Assembly: GCF_007923445.1 (NCBI RefSeq)
Contig: NZ_VOJI01000011.1
Span: 121,551 to 185,550, forward strand
DNA: 64,000 bases
Reading direction: 5' to 3'
Source: Puniceibacterium confluentis
GTDB taxonomy: Bacteria; Pseudomonadota; Alphaproteobacteria; Rhodobacterales; Rhodobacteraceae
Shown: one piece after another, positions 1-8,576 of the stretch
Numbering within the stretch: position 1 is the first letter of the stretch
Layout: every line of letters starts with the position of its first letter
The notes under the pieces: model-generated
What the model was told of the DNA's origin: nothing
The model's input: only the letters and a program-made list of their open reading frames with translations
The model's database searches: none
Program-made: the position numbers and the translations under genes

Positions 1-137
1 GTGATCTTGTAGTCCGACGGATAGGTGCTGGCTTCCTGCACATAGGTCGGATTCCAGCCCAGATCCGAAATCTTCTTGGTGGCTTCGCCCACCGAGATTC
101 CCCGTTGGGAGGTAATTTTATTTAGCGTTATTGCCAT
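1..137 (-). CDS. Soluble diiron monooxygenase hydroxylase alpha subunit, N-terminal fragment
   Basis: The minus strand opens with ATG at 137 after a GGAGGC ribosome site (145-150) and stays open for about 45 codons to the left edge, so the gene is truncated by the window. The readable protein has the pattern K-I-x-D-L-x-W-x-P-T-Y with a later SDY. I recognise this from the N-terminus of propane 2-monooxygenase (PrmA/MimA-type) large subunits, which carry a diiron centre and hydroxylate short alkanes, acetone, phenol or related substrates. The diiron ligands (ExxH motifs) lie further in and are not visible, so the substrate cannot be told. A long gene-free upstream region suggests elaborate regulation. 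The family call rests on about 45 residues only. Confidence 0.55.
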   Translation of the reverse strand, partial: MAITLNKITSQRGISVGEATKKISDLGWNPTYVQEASTYPSDYKI

Positions 138-1118
138 GCCATGAGCCTCCTTCAGCTCTGACCGATCAAACGGTCTTGTTGGAGGCAGCGAATGCTGCCG
201 GGTGTTCGGTCCGGGTTGCGGCGTCACGCCCGTCGGGCATGCTGCCGGTTCTGCGACCGATCGGTTCACGGCAAAGGTTTAAGATATGGAGTCCTCCGGC
301 GGCGGTTGCGTCGGCCCATCGGGCGGACCTCTTCCGTCGTGTTTGCCGGTCTTCTCCTCCCTGTTCCTTCGTTCTTGGTGGTCCCCGTTGTCCGGGAACG
401 CGGCGTTATGACTGGGGAGTTGTAAGAACCGTGCCAGATTGGTCGGCACGGTCGTAAATTCTGGATATTTTTGTGATGGGATGGGTGTAACTAATTGAAA
501 GAAATATTTTTATTTCGATGAGATTTTTACCGCAGCCCACCTGGGCAGGGGGCAGGCTGGCAAAGGGCGCAGTGGTGCGGACACTGCGGGGCGTATCGTT
601 TCTTTACGAATGTTACGTTCACCGGACAGAGTTACACCCGCTGTTACAGCACCGCCCCGGCAGACGCGGCCCCCTCGTGTACCGGGCCCGCCCGCCACCG
701 GTCGCGCCGCACACATATTCTATGCAAGGAAAATTTCGCATCCGACGGTGGGGACTGCTGGCGGCGGATTGCAATCGGTTCCGGCGATCGCATGGCCGGA
801 TCCCGGCGCAGTGCTGCAGCGCCGCATCCGGCGGGGTGATTCGCGCGCGCTGCCCCGGCAGGATCAGCTGGAAAAACGGCAGTGTAATGTTCTGAAACCA
901 TTGAGCTTTACACATCGTAACGAAGTGTAACGAACTGCCGGAATCGGCCCGAAATAACTTGGAATGACCCGGGTTTTCGGACCTCAACTGCCTTTGTCAC
1001 CGGGGCGGGCGGTGGTAATCTTGGGGTGGTCAGAGGGCAGAGAAAAGCCCGCATCTGGCATCAAAACTTTTGTATGCCAGCGCGTCGCGCGGCACGCCAA
1101 GCCACAAGCGAGCGCCCC
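138..1118. other. Gene-free divergent regulatory region with repeated GTAAC motifs
   Basis: No credible coding sequence is seen in about 980 bp between the leftward monooxygenase and the rightward 1119 gene. Part of it (450-530) is AT-rich compared with its surroundings. The pentamer GTAAC or its complement recurs at 487-491, 612-616, 631-635, 643-647, 917-921 and 927-931. The last two form a direct repeat GTAACGAA at exactly 10 bp spacing. An 8-bp inverted repeat lies at 428-452. This is consistent with activator sites upstream of a regulated promoter, but no regulator is identified. Confidence 0.45.
420..436 (-). promoter_or_regulatory. Possible sigma-54 promoter for the monooxygenase operon
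   Basis: Read on the minus strand, 436-420 is TGGCACG-N4-TTACAA. This matches the sigma-54 consensus TGGCACG-N4-TTGCW except that the -12 GC is AC, which is a serious mismatch. It lies about 280 bp before the monooxygenase start. It also overlaps one arm of an inverted repeat, ACCGTGCC (428-435) and GGCACGGT (445-452), so an operator is an alternative reading. Confidence 0.3.
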
Positions 1119-1397
1119 ATGTCCGGTCAATCCAGCCCCCTGCAAGACCTGTTTCACAAACGCATGTCCGTGATCACCGCCCTGTCGCAGGCCAACGCCG
1201 ACTATCTGCGTGCGCTGCAACTGCGCAGCGGCAGTGACATCCTGCTGCTGAAGGACGATCTGACTCCGGTCGGTCAGGCTGCGCTGAACGAGGCGGAAAC
1301 CGCGCTTGCCGCGTGCCAGGTGCGCATCGACACGCTGGAACAGGATCTGGCGCGGATCGACCTCGACATCCAAGCCACAGAAAACAGGGAGATATGA
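1119..1397 (+). CDS. Small coiled-coil protein of unknown function
   Basis: The 92-aa protein starts MSGQSSPLQ. It is Leu/Ala/Glu-rich with heptad-like spacing over residues 10-85, so it is predicted to be mainly helical coiled coil and cytoplasmic, without signal peptide or membrane segment. Its stop codon overlaps the first possible ATG of the next gene (ATGA at 1394-1397), suggesting translational coupling. I do not recognise the family. Its neighbours, a propeller protein and a 60-aa protein, suggest a small protein complex. Confidence 0.55.
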   Translation: MSGQSSPLQDLFHKRMSVITALSQANADYLRALQLRSGSDILLLKDDLTPVGQAALNEAETALAACQVRIDTLEQDLARIDLDIQATENREI

Positions 1398-1399
1398 CA

Positions 1400-2530
1400 A
1401 TGGGCCAGCATGCCGCATCGGGGCTTTCGCTCTTTGATCTGCTTGCACGGGAATGGACGCTTGAAAGCGATATCGTTCAGACCGACTTCAGCCAGGATGA
1501 AAGTGTCGCCGTGTTCCGGCTGTCCTCGGGCAGGATTGCACTGGCGGCCACGGCGGACGGCGAAAGTCCGAAGATCCGCACCCGGATGGATCTGGAAACC
1601 GGGCGTACCACGATACGGCCGCGCGAAAAGCCTGTGCCAGCGCTGAAAGTCCCTTTGGTGCAGGTCCATCCGGGGTTGCCGGTGGTGCGCTTCGGCGCCC
1701 GGGGCTTTGCGGTGGTGGACGACAGCGGCGCCCTGCAGCAGGTCACGGCGGGCGGGCAGGTGGTCGAACGGCTCAAGCCCCGCGACGGCGCCGTGACAGC
1801 ACTGTGCAGCGATGCCCGTGGCGCGGTTCTCGCGCTTGCCCGGGGGGATGCGATCACGGTCCTGACTGCCGCGGACATGACCACGACCCAGTCCCGCAGT
1901 CTGGACCATGCGGTAAGCTGTGTGGCGATCAGTCCGCAGGGGACGACCCTGGCTGCCTGGGGGCAGGGGATGCTGAGCCTGGTTGACCTTCGGGAGGCAC
2001 AGAGGATGCCGCAGGTGATGGAATGCCCCGGTGATATTGCCGAAATCAGCTGGAACGCCACGGGCACCCACCTGTCCTGTGCGTCAGAGGACAAAAGCGT
2101 TGTCATCGTCAACCGGGGCAGCGGTGGCCTGCAACGGATCGAGGGGTTTCCGGCGCCGGTGCGCTACACCGCGTTCTGTGGCCCCGACGGTGCGCTCGTG
2201 GCCTCTGGCGCCTACCGGCTGGCCGCCTGGTCGGGCACCGATTTACCAGCCAATGACCGTCCCGGCACGCCGCTGAGCACCGGAAAGCCGGGCTTTGTTG
2301 CGATCAGTGCCATCGCTGCGCATCCCACGCGGCCGCTCGTCGCCAGCGGATATGCCAGTGGCCTGGTGGCAATAGCCAGCATCGGGTCACCCGAGGAAAT
2401 GATGCTGCACCAGGAACGCGGCACCGACGTCGGCGCGATGCGCTGGTCCGCCTCGGGGACACATCTGGCGATCGGGTTTGCCTCCGGCAAGGCCGCGATC
2501 GTCACCTTCCCCGAACAGATGTTCAAATAA
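1400..2530 (+). CDS. WD40-like beta-propeller protein
   Basis: This is a protein of about 376 aa with repeated blade-like segments: a hydrophobic strand, a small turn, then phrases such as VSCVAISPQGTTLAAW, AEISWNATGTHLSCAS and GAMRWSASGTHLAIGF. These are the SPxGxxLA/SxSGTHL wording of WD40 repeats. No signal peptide is seen, so it is probably a cytoplasmic scaffold. ATG 1400 is preferred because AGGGAG (1386-1391) is 8 nt away; an in-frame ATG at 1394 overlaps the previous stop but sits only 2 nt from that site. The function is unknown. It looks like the middle gene of a three-gene operon (1119-2738). Confidence 0.7.
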   Translation: MGQHAASGLSLFDLLAREWTLESDIVQTDFSQDESVAVFRLSSGRIALAATADGESPKIRTRMDLETGRTTIRPREKPVPALKVPLVQVHPGLPVVRFGARGFAVVDDSGALQQVTAGGQVVERLKPRDGAVTALCSDARGAVLALARGDAITVLTAADMTTTQSRSLDHAVSCVAISPQGTTLAAWGQGMLSLVDLREAQRMPQVMECPGDIAEISWNATGTHLSCASEDKSVVIVNRGSGGLQRIEGFPAPVRYTAFCGPDGALVASGAYRLAAWSGTDLPANDRPGTPLSTGKPGFVAISAIAAHPTRPLVASGYASGLVAIASIGSPEEMMLHQERGTDVGAMRWSASGTHLAIGFASGKAAIVTFPEQMFK

Positions 2531-2555
2531 TCCCAGACTGCCAAGGAGAGTCATC

Positions 2556-2738
2556 ATGCAGACGCAACTTTCACCCGAAGAGATCAGCAAGGACCGGTTC
2601 TTTGCAAAACTTTCGGCGCTGTCCGAGGAAATGGTCGAGGAACACGGCAAGGACTTTGCCATGGGCGCCCTTGTCATGGCGGCCCAGTGGATCGCCAAGG
2701 CGCAGACCGGCGGCCCGCAGCGCGACACCACGCACTAG
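2556..2738 (+). CDS. 60-aa hypothetical protein
   Basis: The short protein starts MQTQLSPEEISKDRFF, preceded by AAGGAGAG at 2543-2550. It is acidic and helical with an Ala-rich C-terminal half and no motif I recognise. It lies 25 bp after the propeller gene and is probably co-transcribed. Its TAG stop shares the palindrome CTAG (2735-2738) with the TAG stop of the convergent gene, so the two coding regions overlap by three to four bases. Confidence 0.6.
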   Translation: MQTQLSPEEISKDRFFAKLSALSEEMVEEHGKDFAMGALVMAAQWIAKAQTGGPQRDTTH

Positions 2739-3703
2739 TGCTGATATCTTGCCGGTGGCGCTTCCGAGGCGGTGTCACTGGCAAGGCTCCAGCGCAGCTG
2801 ATCCACGGTGATTTCCGAGATCCGCGCCGTCAGCGCCCCGAGCGGCCTGCCCGCCGGGTCGCCGCAACCGGCGGCGGCGATCTTCTGGACCGTTGCCAGA
2901 TCCTCACCGAAATCCTTTTGCAGAACATGAGAGTAGGCGCACATCTCTTGCAGCCGCAATGTCACGAAATACAGACAGTCGCAGATCTGCGACAGGTTTC
3001 CGCCACCCGGCCGCTGCAGGGCCAGTCCGCCGGGACGGAACGATGTATGCACCGCTGTGCCAAGGATTGCGGTGACTTGTTTGCGCCAGGCCGCGTATTC
3101 GCCCGCCTGATCAAACTCGAGCCCGGCGCGGTAGAGCTGTTCGCTGACCGCCTTGAACGCCCGGCCCCCGGCGATATGGCGGCGCCAGAATTCGTTTGCC
3201 TCGTCGATGGTGGCACAGCCGACAAAGCGCCGGGCCAGTTTCGGGCGGGCCAGAAAGGCCAGCGCCATATCGACATCCTCCGAGATCGACCGCGCGATCT
3301 GCATCGCGGCTGCGGGCAGTTCTGTAAGAAACAGCAGGCGGATGGCGTCCAGCTGTTCGATCATCCGAAAGGTCAGGGCCTGCAACGCCTGCCACTGCGC
3401 GGGATCAAGCCGGGTGGCGCGCCCGTCACAGGCCAGAGCCGCGGTGCCGTTCAGCGCCCCGACCCAGATGATCGCCTGATCCAGCATGAACAGGTTGTCC
3501 ACCGGCCCGCTGTCCGGCCCGCCGTCCCAGCCATCGACGCCGCGAAATCCGCGCAGGCGTCCCACGGTCGCGTGCCAGGCCTGATCCAGTTCGAGATTGC
3601 GCGCCGACCACATCTGCCGTGTCCGGGCCAGCAGTTGCGGCGACAGCCCGGCATAACTTTTCTCGAGAGTGGCGGCGGGGGGGAAGGTGAGGTCGCTCAG
3701 CAT
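2735..3703 (-). CDS. Hypothetical protein, helical, unknown family
   Basis: The protein has 322 aa from the ATG at 3703 (MLSDLTFPPAATLEKSY). An upstream in-frame start near 3760 exists but begins in low-quality coding sequence. The protein is mostly helical and soluble, rich in Ala, Leu and Arg, with no signal peptide and no motif I can name. It is transcribed divergently from the sigma-54-like gene at 3829 across 125 bp, so shared regulation is possible. Confidence 0.6.
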   Translation of the reverse strand: MLSDLTFPPAATLEKSYAGLSPQLLARTRQMWSARNLELDQAWHATVGRLRGFRGVDGWDGGPDSGPVDNLFMLDQAIIWVGALNGTAALACDGRATRLDPAQWQALQALTFRMIEQLDAIRLLFLTELPAAAMQIARSISEDVDMALAFLARPKLARRFVGCATIDEANEFWRRHIAGGRAFKAVSEQLYRAGLEFDQAGEYAAWRKQVTAILGTAVHTSFRPGGLALQRPGGGNLSQICDCLYFVTLRLQEMCAYSHVLQKDFGEDLATVQKIAAAGCGDPAGRPLGALTARISEITVDQLRWSLASDTASEAPPARYQH

Positions 3704-3828
3704 GACGGCAGCACTGCCTCCTGTCTGCGGCAAGAGTACCAGACCGGAGTCAGCCGACAACCGCTGAAACGGACCCCGACCGGATTTTCCTGTCCCGTCA
3801 CCGGCGGGGGTCGCAGCAGGAGGCCGCG

Positions 3829-5145
3829 ATGGCCCTGAACTTCACCCAGACCGCCCGCCACACCGGGACGCTGAACCACAGTCTGGTGCAGGCGATTGCC
3901 GTGATGCGGATGAGCCGCATCGAGTTGCAGGAACATCTGGCCGCCGCCGCCGAGTCCAACCCCTTTGTACAGCCGGAACGGCCGCGTCCGGCCTCTGGGG
4001 GCGGTGGGTCGGGCGACCGGGATCTCGGCGACGTGGCCGCGAGGACAGAGCCCAGCCTGTACCAGCATGTTGGCGAGCAGATCGCTTTCGCCTTCGACAA
4101 TCCCTATTGCGCCGCTCTGGCGCAGGCGTTTCTGCGCGAGCTGGAGCCAAGCGGGTGGTTGGGGAAATCGCCCGAGCACATCGCGGCGGAATTGGGGGTG
4201 CCGCCGGGGGATTGCATGGATATCCTGTACCGGCTTCAGGCGCTGGAACCAGCGGGGCTGTTTGCCCGCGACCTGCGCGAATGCCTGCGTCTGCAGGCGT
4301 CCGAGCGCGGCGAACTGGATGCGTTGATGCTGGCGCTGCTGCGCGATCTCGATGCGGTGGCCGAGCTGAGTCCGGAACAGCTGGCGCGTCGGTTTCACTG
4401 CACGCCCGCCGACATCGCCGAGCGTCTGCGACTGATCCGCCGACTGGACCCGAAACCCGGCAGCCGGTTTGACACCGAACAGCCGGTGTTGCGCGACAGC
4501 GACGTCCTGGTGGTGGTGCGGGGGCAGGACCTGATCATCGAACTGAACAGCGCCAGCTTTCCCACCCTGCGCCGCGTGGCGCCGCTGGATACCGGCAAGG
4601 TCGCGCCGGAGCACCGCGACGGGCTGCGCAATCTGGTGGCCGAGGCGCGCGCCCTGCGCAATGCCTGCGCGCTGCGCCGGGCGACCTCGCTTGCCCTGGT
4701 CAGCGCGCTCTTTGCCCGTCAGCGCAGGTTCCTGTCCCGGGGATATGCGGCACTGGTGCCGATGCGGATGGGCGATGTAGCTGACGACATCGGCGTCAGC
4801 GAAGCCACCGTCTCGCGGATACTCAACGGGTTGTCGCTGCAATGTGCACAGGGCACGATCCCCGCGCGCAGTCTGTTCTGCGCCCCGGTGTCCCGAGGCA
4901 CGGGCGACCAGACCAAACATGTCGCATTCGGGCGGATCCGCAGCCTGATTGCGGCAGAACCCGCGGATGCGCCGCTGAGCGACGGCAACATCGCGACGGA
5001 ATTGCAGCGCAGCGGATTCACCGTGTCGCGGCGGACGGTCGCCAAATACCGGCAGGAACTGGGACTGGATGCGCCTGCGGACAGGCGCCGCCGCGCGCGG
5101 GTTGCAGCGCACCTCGTCAGCGCCCCGGCCCGCGCGCCGGAGTGA
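3829..5145 (+). CDS. rpoN: Divergent RNA polymerase sigma-54 factor (RpoN paralogue)
   Basis: The 438-aa protein shows the sigma-54 layout. Region I at residues 15-50 has a Leu/Met-rich activator-interaction helix ending ESNPF. The core-binding domain contains LQALEPAGLFARDLRECL and IRRLDPKPG. A helix-turn-helix (GVSEATVSRILNG) lies near residue 325, and a C-terminal RpoN box (SRRTVAKYRQELG) near 405-417 contacts the -24 element. Length is normal for the family. CAGGAGG lies just before ATG 3829. The segment after the HTH (LSLQCAQGTIPARSLF) departs from the usual LHSPRGIFELKYFF wording, and region I is poor in glutamine. I read it as a specialised paralogue rather than the housekeeping RpoN, which normally sits with lptB and hpf. 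Sigma-54 factors need an AAA+ activator, and none is in the window. Confidence 0.85.
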   Translation: MALNFTQTARHTGTLNHSLVQAIAVMRMSRIELQEHLAAAAESNPFVQPERPRPASGGGGSGDRDLGDVAARTEPSLYQHVGEQIAFAFDNPYCAALAQAFLRELEPSGWLGKSPEHIAAELGVPPGDCMDILYRLQALEPAGLFARDLRECLRLQASERGELDALMLALLRDLDAVAELSPEQLARRFHCTPADIAERLRLIRRLDPKPGSRFDTEQPVLRDSDVLVVVRGQDLIIELNSASFPTLRRVAPLDTGKVAPEHRDGLRNLVAEARALRNACALRRATSLALVSALFARQRRFLSRGYAALVPMRMGDVADDIGVSEATVSRILNGLSLQCAQGTIPARSLFCAPVSRGTGDQTKHVAFGRIRSLIAAEPADAPLSDGNIATELQRSGFTVSRRTVAKYRQELGLDAPADRRRRARVAAHLVSAPARAPE

Positions 5146-5291
5146 GGCCACCTGCGCTGCGGCCTCCTTCTGCACCCCCGGGCCGCTGGCTGGCCTGCCC
5201 GGCCCTGCATCGGCCACCCTGCGCACCCTTCCGCCGCTGGTAACCCGCACTATATTCCCGTACGAGGATAGCGAACCGGCGAGGGCAGGAC

Positions 5292-6518
5292 ATGCAGAGA
5301 ATTACGATGCCCGAGCGGGCGGATTGGCGAGAGCTGGCCAAAGAGGTCGGCTTTACCTTTGCCGATATGCACGGCGAACCTTACTGGGACGAGACCTCGG
5401 CCTATCAGTTCACCCTGCGACAGATCGAAGATGATCTAGAAGACCCGGCCACCGAGCTGCACGCGATGTGCCGCGAGGCCGCCGCGCAGATCGTGCAGAG
5501 CGAGGACCTGCTGGACAAGCTGGGCATCCCGTCGGCCTATCACGATCTGGTGGCCGACAGCTGGCAGCAACAGCACCCCGAGGTCTATGGCCGGTTCGAT
5601 CTGGTCTACGATGGAAGTTCGCCGGCCAAGCTCCTGGAATACAACGCCGACACGCCGACCTCGCTGTACGAGACGGCGTCATTCCAGTGGAGCTGGCTCG
5701 AAGGGCAGCTCGAGGCGCAGGTGCTGCGCGACGGCGATGACCAGTTCAACGGGCTGCACGAGGCACTGGTCGAACGGTTCCGCGCGTTGTTTGCGCCCGA
5801 CAGTGACCTGCATTTCGCCGCCCAAACCGCCAGCGTCGAGGATTACGCCACGGTCGAGGCGATGGGCTGGGCGGCGCGCGAGGCGGGCCTGGGCGCGCAT
5901 TACACCGATCTGGCCAAGATCGGCATCAGTGACGAAGGACAGTTTCTCGATGACGAGGACCGGGTGATCGGCACCCTGTTCAAGCTCTATCCCTGGGAGG
6001 AGATGCTGCGCGACGACTATGCGCAGCACCTGGCGGGGTCGGGCTGCCAGTTCATCGAGCCGCCTTGGAAGGCGCTGTTGTCCAACAAGGGCCTGCTGCC
6101 GGTGCTTTGGCAGATGTTCGAGGGCCATCCGAACCTGCTGCCCGCGTATTTCGAAAGCGATGTCGCCGAGGCGCTGGCCGGGCGCGGACGGGCGACCACT
6201 TCGGTGGCCAGCAGCTTCGAGCGGGCCCGCGACGGTCTGGCCCGGGGCTATGTCACCAAGCCGCTGTTTTCGCGGGAAGGCGCGGCGATCCGCATTGTCG
6301 AGAACGGTGCGCAGGTCCTGGCCTCGGATGACGCGGGCTATGGCGACCATCCGCGCATCGTGCAGGCCTATGCGCCACTGCCGACGTTTGACGGCTTTCA
6401 TCCGATCATTGGCGCCTGGATCGTCGGACAGGCCTGCGCCGGCATCGGCATCCGCGAAGACCGCTCGCGCATCACCCAGGACCTGTCGCGCTTCAAGCCG
6501 CATTTCATCCGGGACTGA
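5292..6518 (+). CDS. ygiC: Glutathionylspermidine synthase-like ATP-grasp protein (YgiC family)
   Basis: The 408-aa protein has the preATP-grasp/ATP-grasp arrangement of the C-terminal synthetase domain of glutathionylspermidine synthase. Family wording includes YDGSSPAKLLEYNADTPTSLYE, PWEEMLRDDYAQHL, IEPPWKALLSNKGLLPVLW and SREGAAIRIV. Proteins of this YgiC/YjfC group lack the amidase half, and their ligase substrate is unsettled. It is followed 15 bp later by the YgiB-like lipoprotein gene; the same pair travels together in enterobacteria, near tolC, supporting a joint envelope-related role. ATG 5292 is used; ATG 5307 is an alternative. Confidence 0.88.
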   Translation: MQRITMPERADWRELAKEVGFTFADMHGEPYWDETSAYQFTLRQIEDDLEDPATELHAMCREAAAQIVQSEDLLDKLGIPSAYHDLVADSWQQQHPEVYGRFDLVYDGSSPAKLLEYNADTPTSLYETASFQWSWLEGQLEAQVLRDGDDQFNGLHEALVERFRALFAPDSDLHFAAQTASVEDYATVEAMGWAAREAGLGAHYTDLAKIGISDEGQFLDDEDRVIGTLFKLYPWEEMLRDDYAQHLAGSGCQFIEPPWKALLSNKGLLPVLWQMFEGHPNLLPAYFESDVAEALAGRGRATTSVASSFERARDGLARGYVTKPLFSREGAAIRIVENGAQVLASDDAGYGDHPRIVQAYAPLPTFDGFHPIIGAWIVGQACAGIGIREDRSRITQDLSRFKPHFIRD

Positions 6519-6533
6519 CATCAGGAGAGAGAC

Positions 6534-7115
6534 ATGAGAAAACGATCCAGAACCGTCGCGCTCAGCATTCTTGGCGCCACTGCCTTTGCCCTTGCGGGCT
6601 GCCGCGAAGAGCAGGTCGACGCCCAGGCCTTTCCCGACATCGAAAGCTGCAAGGCGGCCTCCAGCCAGGGCGGGCTGTTCTCTGTGCAGGAATGTGATGC
6701 GGCCTTTGCCGAGGCACAGACCCTGCATGTGGAATCCGCGCCGCGCTATGACAGCGTGGCGGTCTGCGAGGAACAGCACGGCGAAGGTGCCTGCGGGTCC
6801 GAGGACCAGGTGGCCGGAGGCGGGTCGGGCAGCATCTTCATGCCGCTGCTGGCGGGCTATCTGATCGGCAACATGCTTGGCGGGCGCGGTGGTCTGGCGG
6901 GGGCGCAACCGCTCTATCGCAACGCCTCGGGCGGCTATACCGATGCGGCGCGCAGCAGCAGTTATTCCAGCAATTCGGGCAAGGCCAAACTCGGTGCCTC
7001 GAAATTCTCGAAACCGCCGGCAACGGTGGGCAAGGCACCGATGAGCCGCGCCACCGCCATGTCACGCGGTGGTTTTGGCAGTTCGGGCTCGTCGCGCGGC
7101 ATGTTCGGCGGCTGA
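6534..7115 (+). CDS. ygiB: DUF1190 (YgiB-like) lipoprotein
   Basis: The 193-aa protein has a lipoprotein signal peptide: basic MRKRSR, a hydrophobic stretch, then LAGC with the lipid-modified Cys near residue 22. The mature N-terminal domain has four conserved-looking cysteines (ESCKAA, QECDAA, VCEEQ, ACGS). A Gly-rich membrane-like hairpin, SIFMPLLAGYLIGNMLGG, follows, then a low-complexity Ser/Gly/Arg tail. This is the YgiB/DUF1190 pattern. AGGAGAG precedes the ATG. It is probably co-transcribed with ygiC. Its role is unknown. Confidence 0.85.
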   Translation: MRKRSRTVALSILGATAFALAGCREEQVDAQAFPDIESCKAASSQGGLFSVQECDAAFAEAQTLHVESAPRYDSVAVCEEQHGEGACGSEDQVAGGGSGSIFMPLLAGYLIGNMLGGRGGLAGAQPLYRNASGGYTDAARSSSYSSNSGKAKLGASKFSKPPATVGKAPMSRATAMSRGGFGSSGSSRGMFGG

Positions 7116-7157
7116 CGGGGCTTTTCCCGGCCACGCCGGGATGGCAGAACGTGTGAC

Positions 7158-8576
7158 ATGTCAAAGAAAACGCTCAACGCCGCCAATCTGACCACACTCG
7201 GGGCCGAGCGGCTGGCCGACCTGCTGATCGAGGTCGCCCAGGGCAGCGCCGAGATCAAGCGCCGCCTGCGGCTGGAACTGAGCCACAACCTTGGCCCGCA
7301 GGAACTGGCCCGCGACGTGCGCAAGCGGCTGGCGAGCCTGCGCAAGTCCACCAGCCATGTGAGCTGGCGCAAGCGTCCGGCGCTGGTGCGCGATCTTGCC
7401 ACCCAGAGCCAGATGATCACCGAGCGTATCGCGCCCGACGATGCGGTGCTGGGCTTTGACCTGTTGTGGGATTTTCTCGAAATGGCGCCGTCGGTGTTCG
7501 AGCGCGTCGATGACAGCCGGGGCGACGTCGGCGATGTCTTCCGCACCGCGCGGGCCTGTCTGGGGACGATCGCGCCACGCGCGATGCAGGATCCACAGGT
7601 GCTGGCCGAGCGGGTCTGGGACGCGGTGCGCGATGACGGGTACGGGGTCTTTGACGGGGTGATCGGGCTGCTCGCGCCGACGCTCGACGACGCGGGGCTG
7701 GGCCATCTCAAGGCGTTGGTGACGGATTTTGCCGACGCGCCGCTGCCCGAGCCGGACGAACCCCATGCGGCGCTGCGGTTCCTGCGGGATTTGCGCAGCA
7801 GTGGCGGCGACTACCGGGCCGAGCAGAAGGCGCGGCTGGTCCGTTCGATCCTGCAACAGATTGCCGACGCGCAGGGCGACACCGACGCCTACATTGCCCA
7901 GTATTCCGAAAGCGAGCTGTCGCACCCCCGCGTCGCCGCCAAGGCCGCGCGGCGGTTGCTGGACGCGGGCCGGGCCACCGAGGCGCTGGAGCTGCTGGGC
8001 GAGGTGGACGGCCAGGCGGGCGAGGAATGGGATCAGGTCTATGTCGATTGCCTGCTTGCATCGGGGCAGACAGAGGCCGCGCAACAGCATCGCTGGAGCC
8101 GGTTCACCGCGACGCTGGACCTGTCGTGCCTGCGCGATTACCTGAAGGTGCTGCCGGATTTTGACGATATCGAGGCCGAGGACCGCGCCACGGAGCACGC
8201 GCTGCGGTTTCCGGATGCGATGGCGGCGCTGGTTTTCCTTGTCAACTGGCCCGATCTGGTCAGCGCCGCCCGGCTGGCCGAGACCCGTTGCGAAGAGTTG
8301 GACGGCGACTGTTACGAGATCCTCACTCCCGCTGCCGAGGCGCTGCGCGCGCGGCACCCGCTGGCGGCGGTGATGTGCTGGCGGGCGATGATCGACTTTG
8401 CCCTGACCAAGGGGCGCGCCGGGCGTTACGGCCATGCGGCGGACCACCTGATGGACTGCGCGGCGCTGGACGGCGAGATTTCCGACTACGGCGCGCAGCC
8501 GAGCCATCTGCGCTATGTCGAGAGGCTGCGCGCCCGGCACGACCGCAAGACCGCGTTCTGGAGCCGGGTGGCATAG
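7158..8576 (+). CDS. DUF6880-like helical protein
   Basis: The 472-aa soluble protein starts MSKKTLNAANLTTLGAERLADLLIEVAQ. The N-terminal wording (LGAERLADLLIE, then RRLRLELSH, SLRKSTSHVSWRKRPALVRDL) is that of the DUF6880 family. The rest is alpha-helical, repeat-like TPR/HEAT-type sequence (HPRVAAKAARRLLDAGRATEALELL). No catalytic motif is evident. It follows ygiB by 42 bp, so it may be in the same transcript. It converges with putA, and a GC-rich hairpin separates them. Confidence 0.7.
   Translation: MSKKTLNAANLTTLGAERLADLLIEVAQGSAEIKRRLRLELSHNLGPQELARDVRKRLASLRKSTSHVSWRKRPALVRDLATQSQMITERIAPDDAVLGFDLLWDFLEMAPSVFERVDDSRGDVGDVFRTARACLGTIAPRAMQDPQVLAERVWDAVRDDGYGVFDGVIGLLAPTLDDAGLGHLKALVTDFADAPLPEPDEPHAALRFLRDLRSSGGDYRAEQKARLVRSILQQIADAQGDTDAYIAQYSESELSHPRVAAKAARRLLDAGRATEALELLGEVDGQAGEEWDQVYVDCLLASGQTEAAQQHRWSRFTATLDLSCLRDYLKVLPDFDDIEAEDRATEHALRFPDAMAALVFLVNWPDLVSAARLAETRCEELDGDCYEILTPAAEALRARHPLAAVMCWRAMIDFALTKGRAGRYGHAADHLMDCAALDGEISDYGAQPSHLRYVERLRARHDRKTAFWSRVA

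Noticed and set aside
131-930. Several open frames of 70-125 codons in the left intergenic region
   Set aside because: They overlap each other on both strands, lack ribosome sites, and are compositionally like GC-rich shadows.
1004-1118. In-frame upstream extension of the 92-aa gene to ATG 1026
   Set aside because: The 31 additional residues are basic and unlike the coiled coil that follows; ATG 1119 fits the codon pattern, although its ribosome site is weak.
3697-5250. A 517-codon frame opposite the sigma-54 gene
   Set aside because: It is antisense to a conserved sigma-54 protein and has low-complexity Arg/Gln/Ala composition.
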